Positions 9,048 to 17,299 of a DNA stretch of 64,000 bases are shown here, in pieces. Within the stretch, counting starts at the first letter, position 1; the number at the start of each line of letters is the position of its first letter. The stretch is from Paracoccus sp. DMF-8 (lineage in GTDB: Bacteria > Pseudomonadota > Alphaproteobacteria > Rhodobacterales > Rhodobacteraceae), in assembly GCF_029309835.1 (NCBI RefSeq), contig NZ_JARJHL010000005.1, positions 1 to 64,000 on the forward strand, written 5' to 3'. The notes under the pieces are model-generated. The model worked only from the letters and a program-made list of their open reading frames with translations, searched no databases and had not been told where the DNA came from. Both the position numbers and the translations under genes were made by a program.

Positions 9048-9885
9048 GGTCTGGACTCATTGAGTTTCAAAGCCAGTAGATGACGAGGGCAGCAAGTGCG
9101 ATTGCTGACAAGAATACCTTGGGGCAACGGTCGTACCGGGTCGCCACACGCCTCCAATCCTTGAGCCTGCCGAACATGATCTCGATCCGGTTGCGCCGTT
9201 TGTACCGGCGCTTGTCGTACTTGACGGTTTTCTTCCGCTGCTTCCGGCCTGGGATGCAGGCGCGTATCCCTTTGTCTTTCAACGCTTCTCTGAACCAGTC
9301 GGCGTCATAGCCGCGATCCCCGAGCAGCCAATCGACATCCGGCAGGCTGCTCAGCAATGCCCGCGCGCCGATGTAATCGCTGACCTGTCCGGCAGTGACG
9401 AACAGGTTGAGGGGGCGCCCTGGCTGTCGCAGATGGCGTGCAACTTGGTGTTCATGCCGCCCTTGGTGCGACCAATCAGGCGCCCACGCCCCCTTTTTCA
9501 CGCCCATGCTGGTCGCGGTGCGGTGGGCCTTCAGGTAAGTGGCGTCGATCATCACGGTCTTCTCTTCGCCGTGCCCGGCCGCCAGACCCGCCATCATTTG
9601 GGCAAAGATGCCCTTGTCGCTCCACCGCTTCCAACGGTTGTATAGTGTCTTGTGCGGGCCATAGGCTGCCGGGGCATCGCGCCACCGTAAGCCATTGCGA
9701 TTGATGAAGATAATCCCGCTTAACACGCGTCGATCATCGACGCGAGGCTTGCCGTGGGACTTGGGGAAGAAAGGCTCAAGACGCGCCATCTGCGCGTCCG
9801 TCAACCAAAAAAGATCAGACATGGTCACCGCTCGCTTTTCGAACCGTGAATCACGCCGCCAGTCGGAAATCAATGGGTCCTGAGC
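9048..9885. mobile_element. IS5-family (IS427-like) insertion sequence
   Basis: About 838 bp with imperfect terminal inverted repeats (left GGTCTGGACTCATTGA, right end complement GCTCAGGACCCATTGA) flanked on both sides by CTAG (9044-9047 and 9886-9889), which fits the short target duplication of this group. It holds one transposase gene on the minus strand. It interrupts the region between the phage early genes and the ParB-like module. Confidence 0.82.
9067..9822 (-). CDS. IS5-family transposase with a frame-swapped middle
   Basis: DDE transposase: MSDLFWLTDAQMARLEPFFP at the start, first Asp in VMIDATYLKAHR, second in LLGDRGYDADWF, Glu in NRIEIMFGRLKD. Between KKG and GRPLNLF about 30 residues are read in the wrong frame: one extra G in the G5 run near 9494-9499 and one missing G near 9415 restore the standard KGGMNTKLHA-type sequence. 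The frame stays open throughout, so the product is full length with a scrambled segment between the first and second Asp and is probably inactive, unless the indels are sequencing errors. Confidence 0.85.
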   Translation of the reverse strand: MSDLFWLTDAQMARLEPFFPKSHGKPRVDDRRVLSGIIFINRNGLRWRDAPAAYGPHKTLYNRWKRWSDKGIFAQMMAGLAAGHGEEKTVMIDATYLKAHRTATSMGVKKGAWAPDWSHQGRHEHQVARHLRQPGRPLNLFVTAGQVSDYIGARALLSSLPDVDWLLGDRGYDADWFREALKDKGIRACIPGRKQRKKTVKYDKRRYKRRNRIEIMFGRLKDWRRVATRYDRCPKVFLSAIALAALVIYWL

Positions 9886-9889
9886 CTAG

Positions 9890-10237
9890 CATCCGAGATC
9901 CGGAAGTAAAACAAAGCGGTCAACGTGCTGGAGTCCATTGGCGGCACCCGGACGACGCCGCAGTTTGGCACGGATTGCAACACCTTAAGGAATGCCCGAG
10001 ATTCAGTCTGCCACATTGGGAAATGGGGCGTGTCGGAGCGGGCCGCCTCCGACACGCCCAGAGTTTGACGCAGCCGCAGGTGCGGCCACGCGGCCGGCGA
10101 AAACTCGAGCCAGCCTGGTGGGCTCCGAACGGGTTCGCCGCCATCCCCACCACCGCGCTCGATCCGGCCCACAGTCCGGCGTCTCCCGCGGTCCCCGCGC
10201 TTTCGGGTCCGGGTCCCCATCCTCCGCTACCGCCCCG
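9890..10237. other. Intergenic stretch between the IS and the ParB-like module
   Basis: About 350 bases with no supported gene. The one strong structure is the long hairpin at 10026-10059, listed separately. Confidence 0.55.
10026..10059. terminator. 13-bp perfect hairpin downstream of the ParB-like operon
   Basis: Arms GGGCGTGTCGGAG and CTCCGACACGCCC with an 8-nt loop. It lies about 180 nt past the end of the minus-strand operon. There is no T tract, so it may be an element-end structure or a protein-binding site instead of an intrinsic terminator. Confidence 0.4.
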
Positions 10238-11155
10238 TCAGTCGGGGTTATCGGCTTCCACCGGTGTGATCTTGGTGATTGTCTGAAACTCGCCGAGGAA
10301 TTCGCGGTGGTTCTGCGCGAGATAACGCACGACACGAGCATTCCCGAGGAGCCTGCCGACATATCCCTTGATCACGGTAAGATGCAGGTGATCCTGGCCG
10401 TATGTGTTCTGGATCGAAGCGATACCCTCCTGCAGTCGGGCCAGTTCCTGTTCCATCCGCGCCATGGCCTCTGGAGTGATGCCCTTGACCTTCTTCGGCT
10501 TCGACGACTCGAGCAATTGCGATTGCGGTGTTCCCGCGAGGATCGCGTTCACATAGGCGACGGAATAGTTGTTCGCGTTCACCAACAACTCTGCGGTCTC
10601 GATCTGCCGCATGGTCTTCATCTTGCGCAGCGCCTCGAAGACGGCGGCCGTGCATGGCTTGTCCTTCAGGATCGCCACCGCTTCCTCGCAGACCCCGTGC
10701 AGAAGGTGAATCTTGCGCCGAATGCTGCTGAGATTGAGATCAAGCGCGGCTGCGATTTTCTCATCAGAGACGCCGCGCTCGATTGCCTTGCGGATCATCT
10801 TGTGTTCCTGGACCGGAGCGAGGCGGCTGACCTGCCTGTTGTAGGTGAACGCCTCGTCATCGGTGGAAACCAAACATTCCACATCCTGAACGCCTTGGTC
10901 CTTCAATACCTCGATCCGCATATGCCCGTCGAGCAGCAGCCATGTGGCGGATCGATCCGGGTTTCGCGCCACGACCGGCGGCTCGACAAGACCTATCTCG
11001 CCAATGGAGGCTTGGATCTGTCGATACTTCCGGCTGGATTTGGCGGACTTGCCCAGCGTGCGCAGCGGAAGGATCGCCTCGATGGCAATGGTGACGCAGT
11101 CGTCTTCGAAACCGCGATTGACGTCATATGGGGGCTGGTTCGCATCGCGGTTCAA
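10238..11155 (-). CDS. ParB/RepB-like DNA-binding protein, second of pair
   Basis: A 305-residue ParB-superfamily protein. The N-terminal ParB/Srx-like domain has WLLLDGHMRIEVLKDQG (the GHxR box), then an HTH in VSDEKIAAALDLNLSSIRRK, and a C-terminal region typical of plasmid RepB partition proteins. Its start overlaps the stop of the paralogous gene at 11152, which itself overlaps the recombinase gene, making one operon. No ParA ATPase is present, so this is not an ordinary partition system; a role in recombination or element control is inferred. Confidence 0.82.
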   Translation of the reverse strand: MNRDANQPPYDVNRGFEDDCVTIAIEAILPLRTLGKSAKSSRKYRQIQASIGEIGLVEPPVVARNPDRSATWLLLDGHMRIEVLKDQGVQDVECLVSTDDEAFTYNRQVSRLAPVQEHKMIRKAIERGVSDEKIAAALDLNLSSIRRKIHLLHGVCEEAVAILKDKPCTAAVFEALRKMKTMRQIETAELLVNANNYSVAYVNAILAGTPQSQLLESSKPKKVKGITPEAMARMEQELARLQEGIASIQNTYGQDHLHLTVIKGYVGRLLGNARVVRYLAQNHREFLGEFQTITKITPVEADNPD

Positions 11156-12066
11156 GTCGGCCTCCCATCCGTGACAGTTCTGGCGAGGTCACCCGGCATC
11201 GTCTCGAGCCCTTCGGCCCGCAGAAGCGTCATGAAATGCTCGTCCGTGCAGAGTTTCCGAAACGCCTCGCGCACGAACATCAATCGGCTCTGTGTCAACT
11301 CTGCCTTCTTGATCAACAGCTTCTGACGGGTGGCTTCCTGCTGGTAGGCCCGCACCAGCCCTTCGCTGGTCAGCGCCCGCTTCGCCCCGTCGCGGCGGCC
11401 AAAGGGATTGTGGCGCAGCTGCGGACCTCGCAGGTCGCGCTGCTGGATCAGCCGGCGCACGAGGGTCAGCTTTCTGCCGCGCAGCTTGTTTTGTGTGTAG
11501 GCGTCCATCAGCGCCTTCTGCGCGCCCTTTGCGTCGGTCTTAGAAATCTGGATGGCGAGGTTCAATGGCAGGAGGCCGGTTTCCACGGCTGAGACCAAGC
11601 GTTCCTCGCCGTTTTCCAGCAACCCGGCGATCATGGTGACGTATTCCGTGGAAACACCGATTTTCTCGGCGATCTGACGGTCGCTGTAGCCTCGTTTGCG
11701 GAGTGCGCCGATTTCGCGCATCAGGTCGATCGGGTTGTGCTGTCGCCGCGCGCAGTTCTCGACGAGGCTCATCACGAGGCAATCGCTCTCGTCGGCCTCA
11801 ATCACGATGGCCGGGATGCGGTCCTGCTTGAGCTGGATGAAGGCCTCGAGGCGGCCCTGTCCGCAGACGAGGTCATATTCCAGCGGATCGGTGCCTTTGC
11901 GCGGCGCCACGGTGATCGGGCGCTTCAAGCCAATGCGGGCAAGGTTGGCCACCATTTCCTCGAAGGTTCGCCGGTTGCGGACTCGCGGGTTGAGGATCCG
12001 AATTTTGTCGGTCGGGATCAGGGTCACCTGCTTGTTGCTCTTCGGCTCCATATCCTCGAGCATCAC
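11152..12066 (-). CDS. ParB-like DNA-binding protein, first of pair
   Basis: A 304-residue ParB-family protein. The N-terminal domain holds YDLVCGQGRLEAFIQL (a GQGR variant of the GERR/GHRR box) and VMSLVENCARRQHNPIDLMR, the second conserved ParB motif. The HTH is in YSDRQIAEKIGVSTEYVTMI. Basic segments and a C-terminal helix follow. It overlaps the recombinase stop at 12063-12066 and its partner's start at 11152-11155. Distantly related to the gene at 10238, suggesting a two-subunit complex. Confidence 0.85.
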   Translation of the reverse strand: MMLEDMEPKSNKQVTLIPTDKIRILNPRVRNRRTFEEMVANLARIGLKRPITVAPRKGTDPLEYDLVCGQGRLEAFIQLKQDRIPAIVIEADESDCLVMSLVENCARRQHNPIDLMREIGALRKRGYSDRQIAEKIGVSTEYVTMIAGLLENGEERLVSAVETGLLPLNLAIQISKTDAKGAQKALMDAYTQNKLRGRKLTLVRRLIQQRDLRGPQLRHNPFGRRDGAKRALTSEGLVRAYQQEATRQKLLIKKAELTQSRLMFVREAFRKLCTDEHFMTLLRAEGLETMPGDLARTVTDGRPT

Positions 12067-13637
12067 ACCACCTCCGCGATCATGGCCCGCGAGGCGAGCG
12101 CGTAGAAGAAATCAAGCGTATCGAACCTGTAGGCATCCAGCGCCAGTCCGTTCTGCTCGGCGAATTTCAGGCGGCCAAAGGTCATGTCGATGCTGGGCAG
12201 CACGTAGTAATCCCGCCGCGCCTCGTTTACTTCGTCCATGCGCACCGCAATCGTGATGTCAGGGACGAGGCCGGTGTCAAGGCGGATATGCCACCGCAGC
12301 GATCCGGCCGCCGTCGCCGTGCAGCGGGCGAGCACGATGGAAACCGTCAACTCGTCGTTGATGCGAACCAAGTCTGTCGCCGGGTCCTGCACGGCCCATC
12401 CGCCGTGGCGGGTGACCCCCGCCATGATCTCGGCCACCACCTGCGGGTGGGCCTGCCGCAGCGCGCGATTGATCTCGATGTAGCTATAGTCGCGGTCTGG
12501 CTCGTAGCCGATCAGCCGGTATGCCCGCAGCAGGCTGCCGAAGCGGCTGCGATAGGCGCTGGAGGACGGCAGGCCGTCCTCCTCGTCAATGATCAGCCCC
12601 GACAGCATCCCCTGGCGTTTCAGGATCGCGCGCAGGGCTTCCAGCAGTTCCTCGTCCGAGAAATGGCGGCTGCGCGCATCCATGATCTCCCGAGCGCGCA
12701 GGAACAGAGCCTGATCGACGATGGCGGGAAAGGCACCTTCCGCGCGGATCCACATCTCGCGCGGGTTCACCACACGGCGCTGCTTCAGCTTGAATGGCAC
12801 CTTATTGAATACGTTGTTTCCGATGTATTTTTCGTTGGTCAACACCTGATGGACGGTCGCCCGCGTCCAGAGGCGGTCAAGATCGGTGCGGTGCCCTTCG
12901 GCGTTCAAGGTCTCCGCAATCTCGCGCTCCGGACGGCCCTCGCCCGCGAACATCTCGTACATGCGCTGGACGACGCGCTGTTCCGTTTCCGGGCCGGGCA
13001 CCAGGATCACGCGGTCGGTTTGCAGGCTCTTCTGCTCGCCGCGCGACAACTCGCCCTTCAGGTTGCCGTGCTCGTCGATCAGTACCCGTCGCAGCCCGTA
13101 TCCGGCCGCGCCACCTTGGCGATAGCCCAGCTCGACGAGGCGGCATTGCCCAGCGAAGACCTTCACGGACAGCTCGCGACTGTATTCGCCCGCCATCACC
13201 CGTTTGACGGTCTTTAGCAGGTTCGAGCCGATGCTGCCGTCATTCTCGAACTGCTCGCCGCAGTAGTGGACGCGGATCCCCGCGCGCGAACAGACATGCT
13301 CGTGATAGGCGCCTTCGTCGGCATCCTGAAATCTGCCCCAGCGGCTGACGTCATAGACAAGTATCGCCTTGAAATCGGCCTGACCGGATTGAACCTCGGC
13401 CATCAGATTCTGCAGCGCCTCGCGCCCGTCGAGGCGTAGCCCGCTCCGACCCGCATCCTCGAATACCCGCAGGATCTGCAGACCGCGCGCAGCCGCATAG
13501 CTGCGGATGACGTCCAACTGGTTTTCGGTTGAGCATTTCTGGTGATCGGTGGACATCCGGACATAGGCGACCGCAGGCACGTCCATCTCGGGCAGCCCGT
13601 CGTTCCTGTTCGAATTGGTCGTCCAACGCCCCCCCAA
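12063..13637 (-). CDS. Serine recombinase of the ParB-pair module
   Basis: About 524 residues. The resolvase-type catalytic domain begins AVAYVRMSTDHQ (Ser of YVRMS is the predicted nucleophile), with AGRSGLRLDGR and VYDVSRWGRFQD next. The recombinase domain includes LTNEKYIGNNVF. The last ~150 residues have no family I recognise. Start is uncertain: a GGGGAGG at 13645-13651 points to TTG 13637, with GTG 13643 and internal ATG 13586 as alternatives. It leads a coupled operon with two ParB-like genes and faces a small HTH gene across a short divergent promoter region. Confidence 0.87.
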   Translation of the reverse strand: MGGRWTTNSNRNDGLPEMDVPAVAYVRMSTDHQKCSTENQLDVIRSYAAARGLQILRVFEDAGRSGLRLDGREALQNLMAEVQSGQADFKAILVYDVSRWGRFQDADEGAYHEHVCSRAGIRVHYCGEQFENDGSIGSNLLKTVKRVMAGEYSRELSVKVFAGQCRLVELGYRQGGAAGYGLRRVLIDEHGNLKGELSRGEQKSLQTDRVILVPGPETEQRVVQRMYEMFAGEGRPEREIAETLNAEGHRTDLDRLWTRATVHQVLTNEKYIGNNVFNKVPFKLKQRRVVNPREMWIRAEGAFPAIVDQALFLRAREIMDARSRHFSDEELLEALRAILKRQGMLSGLIIDEEDGLPSSSAYRSRFGSLLRAYRLIGYEPDRDYSYIEINRALRQAHPQVVAEIMAGVTRHGGWAVQDPATDLVRINDELTVSIVLARCTATAAGSLRWHIRLDTGLVPDITIAVRMDEVNEARRDYYVLPSIDMTFGRLKFAEQNGLALDAYRFDTLDFFYALASRAMIAEVV

Positions 13638-13731
13638 GTGCACACCTCCCCGTCATTCAAGGAAAATTCGTCCAATCCGCGCGAAGCTGCGGCTGAATCC
13701 CCCTCGTCCATGTAAAGCGAGGGAGGCCGGA

Positions 13732-14100
13732 ATGTCGTTTCCGAAAAAGGGCAAGTTCTTTCCGAAAGAAAGCGGATATGCTGCGGACAACTGGTTCGCC
13801 GCTGAAATCGCGTCAGCCCTGAGGCGATCTCTCGGAGACAGCAGGGCGGGGGCGAAGATCGTCGCCTCCTGGACCGATGCCAACGAGAAGACGGTGAAAA
13901 ACTGGCTCGCCGGCAGATACGGTCCGAGCGGAGAGCATCTGGTTGCCCTGGCGCGACATTCCGACGAGGTGCTGGGAATGTTCCTCGCAATGGCGGGGCG
14001 GGAGGAACTGATGGCAGCCACAAAGCTCGCGGCGGCCGAGCGGGCGATCGCCGAGTTGCTGGATGCCGTACGGCGGTTGGGCGACGATCAGCGCGACTGA
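13732..14100 (+). CDS. Small HTH-like regulator divergent from the recombinase
   Basis: A 122-residue protein. IVASWTDANEKTVKNWLAGR is a clear helix-turn-helix of the Cro/YdaS type, and the C-terminal third is a probable coiled coil (AATKLAAAERAIAELLDAVR). The ATG has an AGGGAGG-like ribosome-binding site at 13720-13725. Its start and that of the recombinase are only about 95 bp apart and divergent, so it is the natural candidate for controlling the module. Function otherwise unknown. Confidence 0.72.
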   Translation: MSFPKKGKFFPKESGYAADNWFAAEIASALRRSLGDSRAGAKIVASWTDANEKTVKNWLAGRYGPSGEHLVALARHSDEVLGMFLAMAGREELMAATKLAAAERAIAELLDAVRRLGDDQRD

Positions 14101-14135
14101 CGGGGGCGGCGCTGCGCGACGGGTGCCGTTCGGCC

Positions 14136-14163
14136 TTGTCTGGTGTTCGTTATTGGTTATATT
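14136..14163 (+). promoter_or_regulatory. Predicted promoter of the ParDE pair
   Basis: TTGTCT, a 16-bp spacer and TATATT, ending about 30 bp before the antitoxin start. This is the best sigma-70-like match in the surrounding GC-rich DNA. Confidence 0.5.
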
Positions 14164-14194
14164 GAATGCGCGAGCAGCAATCGGAGGCTAGCCC

Positions 14195-14449
14195 ATGTCC
14201 CGAACTACGACCATGACCGTCCGTGTCGGCGGCGCGCTGAGCGATTTCGTGGCCGCCAATGTCGGTGAGGATGGTTCCTATGAGAACGTCAGCGAGTACA
14301 TCCGCGATCTGATCCGGCGCGACAAGGAGCGGGCGGAAGCCGAGACTTTCGACCGCCTGAAGGCCGAGCTGAACCGTGCCTTCGCCGCGCCCGAGGACAG
14401 CTACAAGCCGCTGACCGCTGCCGAGGTGATCGCCCGGAACCGGACCTGA
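14195..14449 (+). CDS. parD: ParD-type antitoxin
   Basis: An 84-residue ribbon-helix-helix protein: strand residues TTTMTVRVGG, then YENVSEYIRDLIRRDKE, the typical ParD/CopG helix pair, and a C-terminal tail that would wrap the toxin. It lies five bases before the ParE gene and should autoregulate the promoter at 14136. Confidence 0.88.
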   Translation: MSRTTTMTVRVGGALSDFVAANVGEDGSYENVSEYIRDLIRRDKERAEAETFDRLKAELNRAFAAPEDSYKPLTAAEVIARNRT

Positions 14450-14453
14450 GCCG

Positions 14454-14762
14454 ATGGCGATCCGCATCCAGGAGGCGGCATCGGTCCGTCTCGACGAAAT
14501 CTACCGGTACACGCGTGACCGGTGGGGCGAAGCGCAGGCCGACACCTATGTCACCGGCCTCTTCGCCGCGTTCGAGCAGATCGAAACGCATGCTGTGATG
14601 TCGAGGCCCGTGCCAGCCGAGTTCAGGGTGGAAGGGTATTTCTTTCGCTACGAGCGTCATTTCGTTTATTGGAGACGGCTTTTGAACGACGACATCGGGA
14701 TCGTCACCATCCTGCACGAGCGAATGCATCAGATGGATCGATTCAAGGATGACTTCTCGTAA
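14454..14762 (+). CDS. parE: ParE-type toxin
   Basis: A 102-residue RelE/ParE-superfamily toxin: RLDEIYRYTRDRWGEAQAD near the N terminus and the conserved FFRYERHFVYWRRL strand pair, ending in ILHERMHQMDRF. ParE relatives poison gyrase; the target here is inferred from family. Antitoxin first, same strand, tight spacing. The pair probably stabilises the mobile segment, since it sits beside repeat copy B. Confidence 0.88.
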   Translation: MAIRIQEAASVRLDEIYRYTRDRWGEAQADTYVTGLFAAFEQIETHAVMSRPVPAEFRVEGYFFRYERHFVYWRRLLNDDIGIVTILHERMHQMDRFKDDFS

Positions 14763-14824
14763 TGCGTTGATTGTATTTTGATAACGATTATCCTCATGGC
14801 ATCTCGCGATGAGGTGGCCGGGGT

Positions 14825-14860
14825 GGAGAAGGTTCGACGTCAGACCCATCCCCTCCGGTA
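14825..14860 (+). repeat. 36-nt att-like motif, copy B
   Basis: Same motif as copy A (1956), with about six differences, in the same orientation. It directly follows the toxin gene. Copies A and B together bracket about 12.9 kb that contains both serine recombinases. The intervening DNA could be one mobile unit; this is inferred. Confidence 0.5.
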
Positions 14861-14989
14861 ATTATTCCAAGGATTGTCGTAAGTTCGGCGCTGCTGCGGC
14901 GGCGACCATCTTCAACGACCTGGCGGCGGACCGGCTCAGCGCGCCGTGGCCGATGGTGCGGCATCCATCAGTGCGTGGACAGCCGCCAA

Positions 14990-16057
14990 TCACGCCGTAT
15001 CGCGGGTGTAGGAGGTGATGATGCCGCCAAGCTGACGTCGGCAGCGGATTGGGCCGTCACGGGCAGGACGAAAGTCGACCTGAAGCACATTGTTCCCGAT
15101 GTCCCGGCCTCGATGCGGACGCTCGACATTGTAATGGCGCACCCATGTGCGCAGGATGTAATCGAGCTGCGACCGGCTGAAGCAGACGAAGAAATCCAGG
15201 CATTCGCGCTTGATGGTGCCGATGAAGGATTCCGCGAAGGCATTGGCGTTCGGCGCCCGGTGCGGGATCTGGATGACCCGGGCAGCTTCCGACGCCCAGA
15301 CGGCATCGAAGCTGGCGCTGAACTTGGTGTCGGCGTCGCGGATCAGGAAGCGCGGCGTGATCCCTTGTTCCGCGCACCACATCAGCGTATTGCGGGCCTG
15401 CTGCGTCACCCATGCCGCGCCCGGGGCATAGGTCGGGGCGCTGCAGAACACGCGGCGGCTGCCGAGATGGATGAAGATCAGCACATAGGCCGTCAGCGGC
15501 CCACGGGCGGTCAGCACGGTCTTGGTGAAGAAATTGCAGGCGACCATGCTTTCTATATGCGCCCTGATGAAGGTGGTCCATGGCAGGGCCGGCTTCTTTC
15601 GCCGCTTCTCGGGGCTGGGGTGGATGCCCGCCTCATCAAGAATGCGCTTGACCGAATTGGCGCCGGCATAGAGCCCGAGTTTTTTCAGCTCCCCGGCGAT
15701 CCGCTTGTAACCCCAGAGGAGGTTTTCCGACCCGATGCGGATGACGACATCGCGCAGCTCCTGCGTCAGGCGCGGCCTGCCCACGGGTTTGAAGGGGCGC
15801 CCGTTGCGCATCTGGGCAAGCCAGCGCTTGTAGGTCGCGGGCCTAGCCACCTCCATGATCCCGTCGATATCGTGCCCACACTCCTCCCCGATGCGCAGAA
15901 GCTCGGCTTTCTCGGCGGGCGACAAGATTATCCTTTGCGCCGGGATGCGGGCCCGCAGAATATGGATCTGGGCCTTGAGCAGCCGCATCTGCGCGTTGTG
16001 CCGCGGCATGAAGAACCGGGCTAGGAAGACCATAAGGAGGGAGAACGACGAATTCAT
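14990..16057 (-). CDS. Integrase-core DDE transposase (IS481-like)
   Basis: A 355-residue transposase with an N-terminal HTH half (WGYKRIAGELKKLG) and a retroviral-integrase-type core. The second Asp is in LIRDADTKFSASFD and the Glu in NANAFAESFIGTIKREC, spaced as in DDE(35) enzymes. The position usually holding the first Asp (VACDFF in relatives I know) reads VACNFF, an Asp-to-Asn change that should destroy activity. Start ATG 16057 is chosen before the conserved hydrophobic leader. Terminal repeats could not be identified. Confidence 0.78.
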   Translation of the reverse strand: MNSSFSLLMVFLARFFMPRHNAQMRLLKAQIHILRARIPAQRIILSPAEKAELLRIGEECGHDIDGIMEVARPATYKRWLAQMRNGRPFKPVGRPRLTQELRDVVIRIGSENLLWGYKRIAGELKKLGLYAGANSVKRILDEAGIHPSPEKRRKKPALPWTTFIRAHIESMVACNFFTKTVLTARGPLTAYVLIFIHLGSRRVFCSAPTYAPGAAWVTQQARNTLMWCAEQGITPRFLIRDADTKFSASFDAVWASEAARVIQIPHRAPNANAFAESFIGTIKRECLDFFVCFSRSQLDYILRTWVRHYNVERPHRGRDIGNNVLQVDFRPARDGPIRCRRQLGGIITSYTRDTA

Positions 16058-16193
16058 CTTGCCGGGCCCCAGCACGGCCCTTAAAAATTGCCGTCATGTC
16101 AATGCGATGAGGCGTGCCTACATTTTGGCACCCCGCTCAGGAAGACCAAAAGCGCGCGGGGCGGAAGATGGCCATCAGGCATCCCAGACCGGG
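15542..16193. repeat. Direct repeat, copy 1 (transposase 5' part)
   Basis: About 650 bp covering the N-terminal half of the transposase gene and its upstream flank. It recurs at 16328-16983 with a 786-bp offset and few differences. The left junction of both copies begins at the same GACCATGC sequence. Confidence 0.85.
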
Positions 16194-16294
16194 GCTTCGA
16201 TGAAGCGGTCAAACGCGGGCTTTCCCCGGAATTTTGCTGTCCGACAATGATGCGCAGGAGTTCGCGACGCCCCCGTGCAGCGCGATACAGGACG

Positions 16295-16330
16295 GGAGAG
16301 AGTTGGGTGCCGGGTTGGCTCCCTCCGGAC
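16295..16330 (+). repeat. 36-nt att-like motif, copy E
   Basis: A more distant member of the motif family, ending GGCTCCCTCCGGAC. It abuts the left end of the second transposase repeat. Copy F at 17124 is its closest relative. Confidence 0.4.
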
Positions 16331-16983
16331 CATGCTTTCTATATGCGCCCTGATGAAGGTGGTCCATGGCAGGGCCGGCTTCTTTCGCCGCTTCTCGGGG
16401 CTGGGGTGGATGCCCGCCTCATCAAGAATGCGCTTGACCGAATTGGCGCCGGCATAGAGCCCGAGTTTTTTCAGCTCCCCGGCGATCCGCTTGTAACCCC
16501 AGAGGAGGTTTTCCGACCCGATGCGGATGACGACATCGCGCAGCTCCTGCGTCAGGCGCGGCCTGCCCACGGGTTTGAAGGGGCGCCCGTTGCGCATCTG
16601 GGCAAGCCAGCGCTTGTAGGTCGCGGGCCTAGCCACCTCCATGATCCCGTCGATATCGTGCCCACACTCCTCCCCGATGCGCAGAAGCTCGGCTTTCTCG
16701 GCGGGCGACAAGATTATCCTTTGCGCCGGGATGCGGGCCCGCAGAATATGGATCTGGGCCTTGAGCAACCTCATCTGCGCGTTGTGCCGCGGCATGAAGA
16801 GCCGGGCTAGGAAGACCAGAAGGAGGGAGAACGTCGAATTCATCTTGCCGGGCTCCACCACGGCCCTTAAAAAAATTGCCGTCATGTCAATGCGATGAGA
16901 CGTGCCTACATTTTGGCACCCCTCTCAGGAAGACCAAAAGCGCGCGTGACGGGAGAAGGACGTCAGGCACCCCAGACCGAGAG
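16328..16983 (-). pseudogene. Truncated transposase duplicate (direct repeat copy 2)
   Basis: Encodes only the N-terminal ~170 residues of the transposase seen at 14990-16057 (start ATG 16843), nearly identical in sequence, and stops after AHIESMV, where the frame runs into unrelated DNA. The catalytic core is absent. It probably arose by partial transposition or one-sided recombination beside the intact copy. Confidence 0.82.
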
Positions 16984-17299
16984 TCCGAGGTGCCCCCAAG
17001 ACCCCGCCGAGGCGCGCGATGGCGGCGCAGCGATACCCTTCCAGAGCTGACGATGCGCGAAAGCCTTCGAAAAATGATCGCGCGGCAGTTCGCTTGAGCG
17101 CCTGCCACTACGCTGCTTCACACGGAGAGAGTTCGGTATCAGGTTGGCTCCCTCCGGCCGATTTCCTCGGCAGCATCGGACCGACCTTCAATGCCGTCAC
17201 CGAGACGATCGGCGCAGACGCGCAGATCGACTGATTCGGGGCACAACCCATGGCGACATCGGCAGCGCCGTGGGCGAATGGCGCGGGTCTGCCCGGCGG
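16984..17299. other. Intergenic boundary between mobile DNA and backbone
   Basis: About 315 bases with no supported gene. It contains att-like copy F; the backbone-like zinc protease gene begins beyond it. The frames present look like debris. Confidence 0.5.
17124..17159 (+). repeat. 36-nt att-like motif, copy F
   Basis: Matches copy E closely and copy A at roughly two thirds of positions, including GGAGA at the left, TCAGG in the middle and TCCCTCCG at the right. It marks the last recognisable mobile sequence before the backbone block. Confidence 0.4.

Noticed and set aside
10238..13637. A plasmid partition/replication locus (repABC)
   Set aside because: ParB/RepB-like proteins are present, but there is no ParA/RepA partner of the right type, no RepC and no rep origin; gyrA and tRNA nearby point to chromosome.
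14990..16885. Plus-strand frames of 240-349 codons opposite the two transposase copies
   Set aside because: They are identical to each other only because the DNA is duplicated; the minus-strand frame has the integrase motifs.
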